From the NCBI GenBank assembly GCA_037137455.1, contig JBAXKG010000002.1, positions 1-64,000 of the forward strand: DNA of 64,000 bases, read 5' to 3'. Shown in pieces: positions 27,083 to 35,404 of this stretch. The notes under the pieces were generated by a model. The model was not told where the DNA came from. It saw only the letters and a list, made by a program, of their open reading frames with translations, and did no database searches. Position 1 is the stretch's first letter; each line of letters starts with the position of its first letter. This stretch comes from CAIVAT01 sp037137455 (GTDB lineage: Bacteria; Bacteroidota; Bacteroidia; Bacteroidales; FEN-979). The position numbers and the translations under genes are program-made.

Positions 27083-27577
27083 TTAAAGAATAAATATTTT
27101 TTCCATTTTGGTAATAACCCCGGAGGTAAGCCTTACATAAGCATCTCCACGGCTTACCTGGCCATTGATGTCAAACGTGCTTTCCTTAAGACCTTCTCCA
27201 TAAACAACTTCATTCAACAGGGTTTTTATCAATTTTCCCTGGCAAGAGAGCAGCTCGATTTTGACCTTCTGGCCGTTTTCAGTATCATATATTACATTGA
27301 TGTATTTAAGTACCGGGTTCGGCATGATCCTCACTTTTACATTCTGTCGCTCTTTGACAGTTCCTTTGCATAGGTTTTCATATACGATGGGAATATCCTC
27401 GAACAGGACATCTTTGTAGATTTTTTTCTTAACTACCGGGACAACGACTTTTTTCGGAGCCACCTTTTGGATGATAACCACCTTTTTCTTTCTGCAGGGG
27501 CAATCATCATCAACTGCTTTAACGCTTGCAGAGAAAATGAACATCATGGCCAGAGATAAAAGGATGCGCGTTTTCAT
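27083..27577 (-). CDS. Small secreted protein with a Por/T9SS-like C-terminal domain
   Basis: 164 residues with an N-terminal signal peptide (about 1-21), a short Cys pair (CPC), a Lys/Val-rich low-complexity stretch (about 27-55), and a C-terminal beta domain (about 80-164) with VRIMPNPVLKYINVIY and IELLSCQGKLIKTLL. The last domain is the type A sorting domain pattern of type IX secretion. So little mature protein remains besides the sorting domain. Function unknown. It is followed by a strong terminator. Confidence 0.7.
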   Translation of the reverse strand: MKTRILLSLAMMFIFSASVKAVDDDCPCRKKKVVIIQKVAPKKVVVPVVKKKIYKDVLFEDIPIVYENLCKGTVKERQNVKVRIMPNPVLKYINVIYDTENGQKVKIELLSCQGKLIKTLLNEVVYGEGLKESTFDINGQVSRGDAYVRLTSGVITKMEKIFIL

Positions 27578-27751
27578 AGTTTCTTTTTTCGTTTTGTACG
27601 GGGCTCATGTCATATGGTTACATTTTTCAGTAAGGGAATAAGTATATGTGACATTTATTACTCCTTTTGTATTCATTCTGCGATATAAATGTGAGGATGG
27701 CTTCAACGGCAGCCCAAAATCAAAGCAATGGCCAGGGAGCCGTATAATTTT

Positions 27752-27759
27752 TAACTTTG
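27752..27759 (+). promoter_or_regulatory. -7 box (TAACTTTG) of the PfkB kinase gene
   Basis: A perfect TAnnTTTG box lies 21 bp before the ATG at 27781. It overlaps a possible upstream start at 27757, which it therefore argues against. Confidence 0.6.
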
Positions 27760-27780
27760 CGGTCAATAAAAGATAGTTTT

Positions 27781-28800
27781 ATGAAAAAGATTCTTGGCAT
27801 GGGTAATGCCCTTGTAGATATAATGATACCGATTGAAAGCGACAACATTCTTGAACTACTCAGTTTACCCAAGGGGAGTATGCAGTTGGTTGACATGGAG
27901 CGCAGCAATGAAGTTCTTTCATCAATGAAAGATTATCAAAAGAGTATGTCGGCAGGAGGATCGGCAGCCAATACCATACACGGCCTGGCTATGTTGGGAG
28001 CAAAAACAGGATATATCGGGGTTGTTGGCGAGGATGAGTTAGGCGGTTTCTTTGTGCGAGACCTAATTGAGGCAGGGGTCGACCCTCATATGATCCATAG
28101 CCGTCAGGAAACAGGACGTGCCATTGCCCTGATAACCTCTGATTATGAACGTACTTTCGCTACCTTCCTTGGAGCTGCTATTGAACTTTCTGCCGAACAT
28201 CTGAAGCCCCGGACGATGAATGCCGAATTACAAATGACAAATGACAAATCGAGCATCTTCAAGGGTTATTCTTATTTTCATATTGAGGGGTACCTGGTTC
28301 AGAACCATGGACTTATTCTCAGGGCAGTTGAGATGGCAAAGGAACATGGGCTGATTGTGTCCATCGACATGGCTAGTTACAATGTAGTTGAAGCCAACAA
28401 AGATTTCCTGCTATCAATCATCAACGATTATGTCGATATTGTGTTTGCCAATGAAGAGGAGGCAAAGGCGTTGACCGGATTGGAACCGGAAGAGGCATTG
28501 CATGAATTAAGCAAACTGGTCAAAATCGCAATTGTTAAAACTGGAAGCAGCGGATCGCTTGTGAAGTCAGGTCAAGAAAAATATAATATCGGGGTCATTA
28601 ATGTAAAGCCTATTGATACTACGGGAGCTGGCGATCTTTACGCATCGGGTTTTCTTTATGGCTTGTCGACAGGCATGTCATTGAACCAATGTGGCGAGTT
28701 GGGCGCCATTCTTGCTGGCAATGTAATTGAATTCATGGGATCGAAAATGTCGGCCGAACGTTGGGACGATATTAAAAAGCAAATGAATCCCAAATCCTGA
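27781..28800 (+). CDS. PfkB-family sugar/nucleoside kinase (adenosine kinase-like)
   Basis: 339 residues with the PfkB layout: N-terminal GMGNALVDIM, SAGGSAANT and GVVGEDELG, then the C-terminal DTTGAGDLYASGFLYGL with the catalytic Asp. In Bacteroidota this subfamily is usually annotated as adenosine kinase or carbohydrate kinase; the substrate is unproven. Near residues 145-160 there is an extra stretch (RTMNAELQMTNDKSS) that looks like a translated copy of an intergenic repeat, see findings. The gene ends 168 bp before the EF-G paralogue. Confidence 0.88.
   Translation: MKKILGMGNALVDIMIPIESDNILELLSLPKGSMQLVDMERSNEVLSSMKDYQKSMSAGGSAANTIHGLAMLGAKTGYIGVVGEDELGGFFVRDLIEAGVDPHMIHSRQETGRAIALITSDYERTFATFLGAAIELSAEHLKPRTMNAELQMTNDKSSIFKGYSYFHIEGYLVQNHGLILRAVEMAKEHGLIVSIDMASYNVVEANKDFLLSIINDYVDIVFANEEEAKALTGLEPEEALHELSKLVKIAIVKTGSSGSLVKSGQEKYNIGVINVKPIDTTGAGDLYASGFLYGLSTGMSLNQCGELGAILAGNVIEFMGSKMSAERWDDIKKQMNPKS
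28224..28238 (+). repeat. 15-bp repeat copy inside the kinase gene
   Basis: CGAATTACAAATGAC here is the exact reverse complement of 28851-28865 in the downstream spacer. It is followed by a further ATGACAAAT unit. Confidence 0.6.
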
Positions 28801-28845
28801 ACCCAAAATTAATTGCTGTTAATACTGTATAATAGTTTGATTCTT

Positions 28846-28870
28846 AATTCGTCATTTGTAATTCGTCATT
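28846..28870 (+). repeat. Intergenic direct repeat of 11 bp
   Basis: AATTCGTCATT occurs twice with 3 bases between. The spacer copy (28851-28865) is the inverted exact match of the stretch inside the kinase gene. It lies upstream of the promoter of the EF-G paralogue. Confidence 0.6.
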
Positions 28871-28905
28871 ACTTCATGGGGCTTGGTTAATTGCATAAAA
28901 ATTTC

Positions 28906-28913
28906 TAATTTTG
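28906..28913 (+). promoter_or_regulatory. -7 box (TAATTTTG) of the EF-G paralogue
   Basis: A perfect TAnnTTTG box lies 55 bp before the start codon; a TTGG at 28883 is a possible -33 element. The leader of about 45 nt may hold regulation. Confidence 0.6.
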
Positions 28914-28968
28914 TCGCCCTTTCACGAAAACAATAATTTTCAATTACTTACATAATTACATTTCTGCC

Positions 28969-31104
28969 ATGAAGGTATACCAAACCAACGAAATCCGCAA
29001 CATCGCTCTTATTGGAGGTGCAAAATCAGGAAAAACTACTTTAGCCGAAGCCATGCTGTTTGATGGGGGCATTATCAGCCGCAGGGGATCTGTGGAAGAT
29101 AAGAACACAGTTTCCGACTATCGCCCCATTGAATTAGAACGCCAAAACTCTGTTTCCGCAACGATACTTTATACATTATATGACAATATAAAGATCAACA
29201 TCATTGATGCCCCTGGTTTTGACGATTTTTGCGGCGAGGTAATTTCTGCACTTCGTGTAGTTGACACGGCGGTGATGTTAATCAATAGCCAGAATGGAGT
29301 AGAGGTTGGTACCGAGATCACATGGAGGTATGCCACCCGCGCCAATACACCGGTAATTTTCGTAATGAACCACCTTGACCAGGAGAACGCCAATTTTGAT
29401 GAAACTCTTCGTCAGATGAAAGCTCAGTTCGGCAAAAATGTCACGCTGATACAATACCCCGTAAATGCTGGTTCAGGTTTCAATACCATTATCGACCTGT
29501 TGAAAATGAAGCAGTATAAATTCACTTCCGGCGGCGGGAAACCTGAAATTTCTGATATCCCCGATAGTGAAAAAGAAAAAGCTGAAGAGATGTACTCATC
29601 CCTTATGGAAGAGCTTGCCTCAAAGGATGAAGCCCTGATGGAAATATTCTTTGATAAAGGCAGTCTTACCGAAGAACAGATGCTGCAAGCGCTCAAGACG
29701 GGTTTGATCAACCGGGCTATTTTCCCAGTGTTATGCACCTGTGCTAAGCAGGATATGGGTGTTGCGCGGCTGCTTGAATTTATCTCTGGCAGCGTTCCCG
29801 CTCCAAATGAAATGCCCGGGATAAAAACCAAAGACGGCAAGGTTATGCAATGTAAATCAACTGATCCGACATCTGCATTCATTTTCAAAACTTCTATTGA
29901 ACAACATCTTGGAGAGATTTCTTATTTCAAGGTTTATGCAGGGGAAATTACAGAGGCAATGGATATGGTCAATCCTGTTCGTCAGTCAAAAGAGCGCCTT
30001 TCCCAGCTTTTCGTGATCAACGGGAAGAACCGTGAGAAGGTTGAAAAAATGGTAGCCGGAGATATTGGCGCAACGATAAAGTTGAAAAATTCGTTTACAA
30101 ACAACACCCTTAATTCGTTGAAGAAACCTGATGATGTGATTGAACCGATTACGTTTCCTGATCCTAAATTCAGAACTGCTGTAAAGGCCAAAAACGTTGC
30201 TGATGACGAAAAGATCAATAGCATTCTGAACGAACTTGCCAAAATGGACCCAACCCTGCTTATGGGATATTCGCGTGAGTTGAGGCAGATGATTTTACAG
30301 GGGCAAGGTGAACTGCATCTTAATTTAGCCAAATGGCATGTTGAGAACCTGGAGAAAATTCCCATCGAATTTTACGCACCACGCATTCCTTATCGCGAAA
30401 CCATTACAAAATCAGCAAAATCCACCTATCGTCATAAAAAACAATCGGGAGGTTCGGGTCAGTTTGGGGAGGTGCACATGATGATCCAGCCTTATCGTGA
30501 AGGGATGAAAGAGCAAACCGAGTTTCCAATTCGCGGCCGTGATGTGATCGATCTGGAATGGGGGGGGAAGCTTCAGATGAACAACTGTATAGTGGGTGGC
30601 GCCATTGATGCCCGTTTCATGCCAGCCATTCTCAAGGGAGTAATGGAAAAAATGGAAGAAGGGCCACTGACGGGTTCATATGCCCGCGACATTGTTTTTA
30701 ATGTATATGATGGCAAGATGCACCCGGTCGATTCTAACGAAATTTCATTTAAGTTAGCCGGCCGCAATGCATTTCGCGAAGCGTTTAAAAATGCAGGACC
30801 GAAAATTCTGGAGCCGATTTATGATGTGGAAGTTATTGTGCCCGAAGACAAAATGGGTGAAGTGATGACCGATCTACAGGGACGCCGCGCTGTAATTATG
30901 GGAATGGACAGCGAAGGAAATTACCAGAAAATAATTGCCAAAGTGCCATTAGCCGAACTGAACCGATATTCAACGGCGCTCAGCTCAATAACCAGTGGCC
31001 GTGCAACCTACAACATGAAATTTGCCGAGTACTCGCAGGTTCCGGGCGATATCCAGGATAAGTTGCTTAAGGCATACGAAGACCAAGAGAAAGACGAAGA
31101 ATAA
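28969..31104 (+). CDS. Divergent elongation factor G paralogue (EF-G2-like)
   Basis: 711 residues with full EF-G domain order. The GTPase centre is altered. The P-loop is GGAKSGKTT (16-24), but the switch I RGIT motif is replaced by RQNSVS (near 58-63). The G3 motif is DAPGFDDF (80-87), with Phe84 in place of the catalytic His, and G4 is NHLD (134-137) instead of NKMD. Domains II-V are kept, ending with GRATYNMKFAEY. In Bacteroides thetaiotaomicron an EF-G paralogue without GTPase activity supports translation during starvation and gut colonisation (known); this gene is probably its orthologue (inference). The MFS gene starts 2 bp after its stop. Confidence 0.9.
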   Translation: MKVYQTNEIRNIALIGGAKSGKTTLAEAMLFDGGIISRRGSVEDKNTVSDYRPIELERQNSVSATILYTLYDNIKINIIDAPGFDDFCGEVISALRVVDTAVMLINSQNGVEVGTEITWRYATRANTPVIFVMNHLDQENANFDETLRQMKAQFGKNVTLIQYPVNAGSGFNTIIDLLKMKQYKFTSGGGKPEISDIPDSEKEKAEEMYSSLMEELASKDEALMEIFFDKGSLTEEQMLQALKTGLINRAIFPVLCTCAKQDMGVARLLEFISGSVPAPNEMPGIKTKDGKVMQCKSTDPTSAFIFKTSIEQHLGEISYFKVYAGEITEAMDMVNPVRQSKERLSQLFVINGKNREKVEKMVAGDIGATIKLKNSFTNNTLNSLKKPDDVIEPITFPDPKFRTAVKAKNVADDEKINSILNELAKMDPTLLMGYSRELRQMILQGQGELHLNLAKWHVENLEKIPIEFYAPRIPYRETITKSAKSTYRHKKQSGGSGQFGEVHMMIQPYREGMKEQTEFPIRGRDVIDLEWGGKLQMNNCIVGGAIDARFMPAILKGVMEKMEEGPLTGSYARDIVFNVYDGKMHPVDSNEISFKLAGRNAFREAFKNAGPKILEPIYDVEVIVPEDKMGEVMTDLQGRRAVIMGMDSEGNYQKIIAKVPLAELNRYSTALSSITSGRATYNMKFAEYSQVPGDIQDKLLKAYEDQEKDEE

Positions 31105-31106
31105 CC

Positions 31107-32369
31107 TTGTCAAAAGACGGCACTCTTTCGACCAAACATGATGCTTACGCTGTTTTAAAGGTACGCGACTTCAGGTTATTTCTAACCTTCAGGTTTTTTA
31201 CGACCATTGCGTTCCAGATGCAAGGACTTATTGTAGGCTGGCAGATGTATGAGCTTACGAAAGACCCTTTGGCGCTTGGACTGATCGGCTTGGCTGAAGC
31301 GCTGCCGAATATTGCAACAGCGCTATTTGCAGGCCATGCTGCTGACCGTTATAACCGGAAACGCATCATACTTTGGTTTACTTTGCTATTTCTTGTCGGT
31401 ACCACCTTGCTTTTTTTGTTCTCCATTAAATCACTTGGAATTATTGTCGCATTCGGGGTATTTCCAATCTACCTTGTAGTGATGATTTCAGGAGTGTCAA
31501 GAGCATTTCTTTATCCTTCGATCATCGCCCTGATGTCGCAGCTGATTCCCAGGCATCTCTATACCAATGCATCAACCTGGAACAGCACCATGTGGCATAT
31601 TGCCGCCATTACCGGCCCGGCACTGGGTGGATTGATCTATGGTTTTTTCGGCGTGAGAGTAGCCTATATGAGCGTGCTCCTCTTTTTAATGCTTGCGCTT
31701 TCCTTGCTTGGTTTTGTAAAGAATCGACCGGTGCCTCAATCTGTCATGGACGAGACATTGTTACAACGCCTGTCATCGGGTTTGAAATTTGTTTTTAAGA
31801 ACCAGGTTCTGCTTGGGGCCATGTCGCTTGATATGTTTGCGGTACTTTTTGGCGGAGCAGTGGCGATGTTACCGATATTCGCTGCTGAAGTTCTGATGGT
31901 AGGGCCGCAGGGTCTTGGATTTTTGCGTGCTGCTCCCATGCTGGGCGCCGTGGCGATGTCGCTGGTTATGGCTCACCGGCCTCCGATGGTTCATGCGGGG
32001 CGATACCTGATGATTGGGGTGGCCGGATTCGGACTGAGTATCATCTGTTTTGCCCTGTCGCGAAATTTTTACCTCTCACTTGGATTGCTCATGTTAAGCG
32101 GTATGTTCGACAATATCAGCGTTATAATCCGGTCCACAGCTATGCAATTGCTTACCCCCGACGAAATGCGTGGCCGTGTAGCTTCGGTTAACGCCATTTT
32201 TATCGGTTCATCCAATGAAATAGGCTCATTCGAATCGGGTGTTGCAGCAAAACTGATGGGCCTTATCCCCTCGGTGATCTTCGGAGGTATCATGACTTTG
32301 AGCATCGTGGGATTTACTTCGAAATTTGCTCCAAAGCTCCGAAGACTAAATTTGAGGGCGATAGGGTAA
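31107..32369 (+). CDS. MFS transporter, EntS-like (MFS_3)
   Basis: 420 residues with about twelve membrane segments and the family's features: FRLFLTFRFFTTIAFQMQGLIVGWQMYELT at the N-terminus, the motif HAADRYNRKRII in loop 2-3, and LLTPDEMRGRVASVNAIFIG in the second half. Relatives export siderophores or drugs; the substrate is unknown. It starts with TTG 2 bp after the EF-G paralogue and must be co-transcribed with it. Confidence 0.88.
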   Translation: MSKDGTLSTKHDAYAVLKVRDFRLFLTFRFFTTIAFQMQGLIVGWQMYELTKDPLALGLIGLAEALPNIATALFAGHAADRYNRKRIILWFTLLFLVGTTLLFLFSIKSLGIIVAFGVFPIYLVVMISGVSRAFLYPSIIALMSQLIPRHLYTNASTWNSTMWHIAAITGPALGGLIYGFFGVRVAYMSVLLFLMLALSLLGFVKNRPVPQSVMDETLLQRLSSGLKFVFKNQVLLGAMSLDMFAVLFGGAVAMLPIFAAEVLMVGPQGLGFLRAAPMLGAVAMSLVMAHRPPMVHAGRYLMIGVAGFGLSIICFALSRNFYLSLGLLMLSGMFDNISVIIRSTAMQLLTPDEMRGRVASVNAIFIGSSNEIGSFESGVAAKLMGLIPSVIFGGIMTLSIVGFTSKFAPKLRRLNLRAIG

Positions 32370-32415
32370 AAAATTGACAGAGTTTTTTGGAAAAGGGCTA
32401 TGTTTTTCTTACTAT

Positions 32416-33558
32416 CTACAAGAAGAGCCGTATCAGTTTCCTGTAGTCTTCTTCCTGCATTTTCATATTTCCCCCATTTACTTTGCTGTGAACCATTGAT
32501 TCAAAGATGGGTTGATATAGAACACCGGGAATGTTCATATCCGATAAACGGGTTGGGCATCCAAGCGATTTAAAGAAGGCTTCGATGCGATCAATGGATT
32601 CGTCCGCTGTAAGTTTTTCATCAAACAGAGCGGTTCCCAGTTTTGCAATGCGACTTTCGATCTGGTCTTTGAAGTGACGCATCCATGCCGGGAAAATAAT
32701 TGTCAGGGAGGCGCCATGGGGTACATCATACAAAAGCGACAGGCAATGACCGGCACTGTGCACCCCCCAGTCACCAGTGGAACGGCCATACATTGTCATT
32801 CCGTTCAGCGCCATGGTGGCGGCAAACATGATCCTTTCACGGTATTCGTAATTCTGCAGGTCGCCAAGGAGCTTTGTCCCGTATTCCATGGCTTCCTTTA
32901 TGATGGAGATGACAAATCGGTCGGTAAGGGTGGTCTCCCCGATGCCAAACCAGGCCTCAAAACAATGTGCGATCAGGTCGGCTATGCCATATGCAGTGTG
33001 ATTTTTTGGAACAGTGAGGGTTAAAGCCGGATCCAGGAATGAATGCTTTGGGAAGGTCAGGGGTCCCCCAAATGCTGCTTTTAGTCTCTGGGCATGGTTT
33101 GAAACCACGGCAAAAGGGTTCATCTCCGAACCAGTTGCGGCCAGTGTTGGAATTGCAATGAAAGGGATAGCTGTTACAGGTTTTGCCTGCCCGCTGAAGA
33201 AATCCCATCCTCCGTGATTCACCGGTATAGTTATCGATATGATTTTTACAGAATCGATGACACTTCCACCTCCTACACCAAGTATAACGTCGACGTTGTA
33301 TTGCCTTCCTATTGCTGCTGCTGCATCAACATCCTCGATTACCGGATTAGGTTTTATCCCGCCATATTCGCATACTTCAAAGCCTTGTGTTTTCAAGTCC
33401 CTCATGATCAGGTCATAGAGACCACTTTTTTTGACAGACCCTTTGCCATATACCAATAAAACCCGGTTTCCGTATTCTTTAAGTGTTGATCCCAATACGG
33501 TCAGAACATTTTTTCCAAAATGAAGTGTGGTTGGGTTATAAGCGGTGAAATTTTCCAT
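32416..33558 (-). CDS. Iron-containing alcohol dehydrogenase (BdhA-like)
   Basis: 380 residues. Cytoplasmic group III alcohol dehydrogenase with an N-terminal nucleotide-binding part (GVGGGSVIDSVK) and the metal ligands in the C-terminal part: Asp and His of DLIAHCFE, then the two His of HSAGHCLSLLYDVPHG. Closest in pattern to NAD(P)H-dependent butanol dehydrogenases and to YqhD-like aldehyde reductases. It probably reduces aldehydes as a fermentation sink. It is divergent from kbl with a spacer of 214 bp. Confidence 0.9.
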   Translation of the reverse strand: MENFTAYNPTTLHFGKNVLTVLGSTLKEYGNRVLLVYGKGSVKKSGLYDLIMRDLKTQGFEVCEYGGIKPNPVIEDVDAAAAIGRQYNVDVILGVGGGSVIDSVKIISITIPVNHGGWDFFSGQAKPVTAIPFIAIPTLAATGSEMNPFAVVSNHAQRLKAAFGGPLTFPKHSFLDPALTLTVPKNHTAYGIADLIAHCFEAWFGIGETTLTDRFVISIIKEAMEYGTKLLGDLQNYEYRERIMFAATMALNGMTMYGRSTGDWGVHSAGHCLSLLYDVPHGASLTIIFPAWMRHFKDQIESRIAKLGTALFDEKLTADESIDRIEAFFKSLGCPTRLSDMNIPGVLYQPIFESMVHSKVNGGNMKMQEEDYRKLIRLFL

Positions 33559-33675
33559 GATGCATAAATTTTACGTTTATTGAATGTCCTATGCAAAAGT
33601 AATCAGATCAATTGAACCAAAATTGATGAATCCGAATTTCGACTTAAATACTACAATAAAATCGAGGGACAATCG

Positions 33676-33683
33676 TACCTTTG
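33676..33683 (+). promoter_or_regulatory. -7 box (TACCTTTG) upstream of kbl
   Basis: A perfect TAnnTTTG box about 90 bp before the start of kbl. A second match (TATTTTTG) lies at 33733-33740, so there may be two promoters. The leader between them has a small TCAC-TTCGG-GTGA hairpin near 33702-33714. Confidence 0.5.
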
Positions 33684-33772
33684 CGCCCATAAAAAACCGT
33701 CACTTCGGGTGAAAATTCCTGCATTTATTTTTTATTTTTGACCTAAGAAGTAACCTAAATACAATCTCCATC

Positions 33773-34969
33773 ATGTACGGCAAATTCCAGCAGCATCTGC
33801 AAAAACAAATCGAGGGCATTCATCACGATGGGCTCTATAAAACCGAACGGATCATCACCACGCCGCAGGGGGTTGAAATACAAACCAATGGTAAGAAGGT
33901 ACTCAATATGTGTGCTAACAATTACCTGGGTCTTTCCAATGATCCGCGGGTGATGGCAGGGGCAAACTACACCTTTTTCAGGTATGGATATGGTTTGTCG
34001 TCGGTTCGTTTCATTTGTGGAACACAACAGGTTCACAAGGACCTGGAGGCAAAACTCAGCGAATTCCTTGGCATGGAAGACACGATACTTTATTCATCGG
34101 CTTTTGATGCAAACGGCGGTGTATTTGAACCATTGTTTGGAGAGCAGGACGCTATTATTTCTGACGAACTTAACCATGCTTCAATAATTGATGGGGTGAG
34201 GCTTTGCAAGGCTCAGCGGTTCCGTTACAAGAACAACGATATGGACGACCTCGAAGAGGTGCTTCAGGACGCCAGTGAAGCGCGGTTCAAGCTCATCGTA
34301 TCCGATGGGGTTTTTTCGATGGATGGAATTATCGCCAAGGTTGATAAAATTTGTGATCTTGCCGATAAATATAATGCCCTGGTGATGGTAGATGATTCAC
34401 ATGCTACCGGATTTGTGGGAAAAACTGGTCGGGGAACTATAGAATTCTGTAATGCCCAGGGACGGGTGGATATCATATCTACAACATTTGGAAAGGCCCT
34501 GGGTGGGGCTTCAGGCGGATGCGTCTCGGCAAAAAAGGAGATCATTGAAATTCTGCGCCAGCGGTCGAGGCCCTACCTGTTTTCCAATACCTTAACCCCT
34601 GCAATAACCGGCGCCACACTCGAAGTCTTAACAATGCTGTCGGAAACCACTGCCCTGAGGGATAAATTGTTTGAAAACACCAAGTTATTCAGAAAAGGGA
34701 TGGAAGATTTCGGATTCCGCATTGTCCCCGGAATTCATCCTATCGTTCCCGTGCTGTTTGGTCATCTTCCCAATGATGCCAAAATCTCTCAAGAGTTTGC
34801 CAATGCCTTGCTCGAAGAGGGCGTTTACGTGATCGGCTTCTATTATCCGGTTGTACCAAAAGGCAAATCACGGATCAGGGTGCAGATCAGTGCCGCACAT
34901 TCGATGGAACAGGTCGGTTTTGCCCTTGATAAATTCAGGAAGGTTGGGAGGAGGCTGGGAGCGATATGA
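33773..34969 (+). CDS. kbl: Glycine C-acetyltransferase (2-amino-3-oxobutyrate CoA ligase)
   Basis: PLP-dependent alpha-oxoamine synthase, 398 residues, very close to E. coli Kbl along its length (CANNYLGLSNDP, SSVRFICGTQ, ILYSSAFDANGG, ELNHASIIDGVRLC). The PLP lysine is Lys241 (STTFGKALGG) with Asp207 and His210 (VDDSHATGF). It cleaves 2-amino-3-oxobutyrate with CoA to glycine and acetyl-CoA, or runs in reverse. The matching threonine dehydrogenase is at 55555-56508, not adjacent. It overlaps acpS by 4 bp. Confidence 0.93.
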   Translation: MYGKFQQHLQKQIEGIHHDGLYKTERIITTPQGVEIQTNGKKVLNMCANNYLGLSNDPRVMAGANYTFFRYGYGLSSVRFICGTQQVHKDLEAKLSEFLGMEDTILYSSAFDANGGVFEPLFGEQDAIISDELNHASIIDGVRLCKAQRFRYKNNDMDDLEEVLQDASEARFKLIVSDGVFSMDGIIAKVDKICDLADKYNALVMVDDSHATGFVGKTGRGTIEFCNAQGRVDIISTTFGKALGGASGGCVSAKKEIIEILRQRSRPYLFSNTLTPAITGATLEVLTMLSETTALRDKLFENTKLFRKGMEDFGFRIVPGIHPIVPVLFGHLPNDAKISQEFANALLEEGVYVIGFYYPVVPKGKSRIRVQISAAHSMEQVGFALDKFRKVGRRLGAI

Positions 34970-35361
34970 TTTACGGAATCGGAACAGACATCATTGAAAT
35001 TGACCGCATCGAAAAGGTGATGAAGCGCGATATTGGTTTCAGGGATAAGATATTTACCGCCGGGGAAATTGCCTATTGCGAAACTAAAAGGCATAAATTC
35101 GAAAATTATGCTGCCCGTTTTTCTGCCAAAGAGGCCTTTTTAAAAGCCATTGGTACGGGATGGCGATTTGGCATCCGGTTTGGCGATATTGAGGTTTATC
35201 ACGATGAACTCGGAAAACCATTTATTCGTGTTTCGGGTAAGGCAAAAGATTTAATTTCCGAGTTGTCAATTTCAAAAATACATGTATCTTTATCGCATCT
35301 AAAAGAGATGGCTACTGCCGTTGTAATACTCGAAAGTGAAACTGCCAATCCACATGTTTAA
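34966..35361 (+). CDS. acpS: Holo-[acyl-carrier-protein] synthase
   Basis: 131 residues. AcpS transfers 4'-phosphopantetheine from CoA to a serine on acyl carrier proteins. Seen: GIGTDIIEIDRI with the Mg-binding Asp, and FSAKEAFLKAIGTG with the conserved Glu and Lys. It overlaps kbl by 4 bp, and a carrier protein gene lies 1.8 kb downstream in the same direction. It may serve that carrier, fatty-acid synthesis, or both. Confidence 0.93.
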   Translation: MIYGIGTDIIEIDRIEKVMKRDIGFRDKIFTAGEIAYCETKRHKFENYAARFSAKEAFLKAIGTGWRFGIRFGDIEVYHDELGKPFIRVSGKAKDLISELSISKIHVSLSHLKEMATAVVILESETANPHV

Positions 35362-35404
35362 CCACAATTCCACCCACTATTCACATTTTCTCAACCCTTG
35401 ACCT

